Of a stretch of DNA of 21,729 nucleotides, positions 21,255-21,729 are shown piece by piece. The notes below the pieces were generated by a model that saw nothing but the letters and a program-made list of their open reading frames with translations, was not told where the DNA came from and searched no databases. The position numbers and the translations under genes were made by a program. How positions within the stretch are numbered: position 1 is the first letter of the stretch; the number at the start of each line of letters is the position of its first letter. Source of the stretch: a virus; the IMG/VR virus record IMGVR_UViG_3300035698_017564, positions 1-21,729 of that record, one strand, 5' to 3'.

Positions 21255-21729
21255 CTACTTTTTAGCTTCGTTATCCCATTTCGCGGTAATACGAATAGCT
21301 GCCATTGTTGCCGATTGCATTACAGCCTTAGGATCTACCAAATAAGTCTTGATTCTCTCTTGAGCAATTAAATAGACTTCCAACAGTTTTTGAATTTGCC
21401 CAGTCCTTACGAGTTTTCTACCCTTCGTTGTGTTGACTAGATGGAGACCTTTGAGCAGATACGGTTTCTCTTTTGTAAGAATCTTTCCAGAGGGGTCTAA
21501 CCAATAGTAGATAGCTTCCTGGATAGTTTCAACAGTACGGCTGACCATGAATTCGTAGTGCTCTACGTGATTAATAGCATCAAAAGCCAAAGTGTAGTTT
21601 ACGTCAAAAATTCCTTCTACGTATTTCTGAATCACAAAAGGCGGGGAGAACTCTGTAACTTCCTGAACTGTTTTAGTGATAAGCTCAGGATCAACTTTTT
21701 TACTCCCAGAGGCCAGTAAACTGTTAAGC
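21255..21729 (-). CDS. C-terminal part of an unknown protein, 5' end beyond window
   Basis: The frame is open from the window edge to 21255 and shows 157 C-terminal residues, so the internal GTG at 21635 need not be the start. The visible part is helical and charged: SGSKKVDPELITKTVQEV, FMVSRTVETIQEAIYYWLD, IQKLLEVYLIAQERIKTYL, and a basic end KWDNEAKK. No family motif is recognised. Its stop is nine bases before the Rad50-like gene, so it is probably in the same operon and may act in DNA recombination or replication. That is inference. Confidence 0.65.
   Translation of the reverse strand, partial: LNSLLASGSKKVDPELITKTVQEVTEFSPPFVIQKYVEGIFDVNYTLAFDAINHVEHYEFMVSRTVETIQEAIYYWLDPSGKILTKEKPYLLKGLHLVNTTKGRKLVRTGQIQKLLEVYLIAQERIKTYLVDPKAVMQSATMAAIRITAKWDNEAKK

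Overview
The window looks like a piece of a large tailed double-stranded DNA phage genome (Caudoviricetes). All 23 genes I accept read leftward on the minus strand. They are tightly packed, with overlaps of 4 to 26 bases and few gaps above 100 bases. The terminase large subunit, a signal-peptide lytic transglycosylase, a run of structural-looking proteins and phage-type DNA metabolism genes (Rad50/SbcC-like ATPase, ATP-dependent DNA ligase, DNA methyltransferase, homing endonuclease) all point to a phage. The Sec-type signal peptide on a cysteine-rich muralytic enzyme suggests a Gram-negative host with an oxidising periplasm. I cannot name the host. There are no rRNA, tRNA, CRISPR or insertion-sequence signals.

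In transcription order (right to left): (1) 21729-13676 is mainly DNA metabolism. It holds a 5'-truncated unknown gene, a Rad50/SbcC-family ATPase with zinc hook, a beta-class DNA methyltransferase broken into two genes by a Vsr-like (EDxHD) homing endonuclease gene, two unknown genes and an acidic zinc-binding protein. (2) 13582-10493 holds an ATP-dependent DNA ligase, a protein with three AT-hooks, and a cysteine-rich protein with a sigma-region-4-like helix-turn-helix that is a candidate regulator of the next block. (3) 10348-6689 is probably virion structure: two unknown proteins, a small protein with a Gly/Asp-rich tail, and a 504-residue protein made of nine ~49-residue repeats. (4) 6685-4313 holds a Pol-beta-superfamily nucleotidyltransferase-like protein, an unknown gene, and a zinc/HTH protein that could be the small terminase subunit. 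(5) 4204-1573 is a probable lysis or envelope block: the secreted cysteine-rich transglycosylase, a structured non-coding gap, an unknown protein, and a membrane-anchored coiled-coil protein. (6) 1557-1 holds a small unknown gene and the terminase large subunit, whose ATPase domain is interrupted by the start of an intein that runs off the left edge.

The two most notable items are both selfish elements placed in functionally critical parts of host genes. One is the intein between the Walker A motif and the expected Walker B acidic pair of the terminase. The other is the homing-endonuclease gene that separates the catalytic DPPYG half of the methyltransferase from its AdoMet-binding half. Both methyltransferase halves keep good open frames and start signals, so a two-chain enzyme is plausible. 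Other points of interest are a 14-bp perfect inverted repeat in the only sizeable non-coding gap of the left third, a consensus TATAAT upstream of it, and a UGA that alone separates two open frames at the terminase start.
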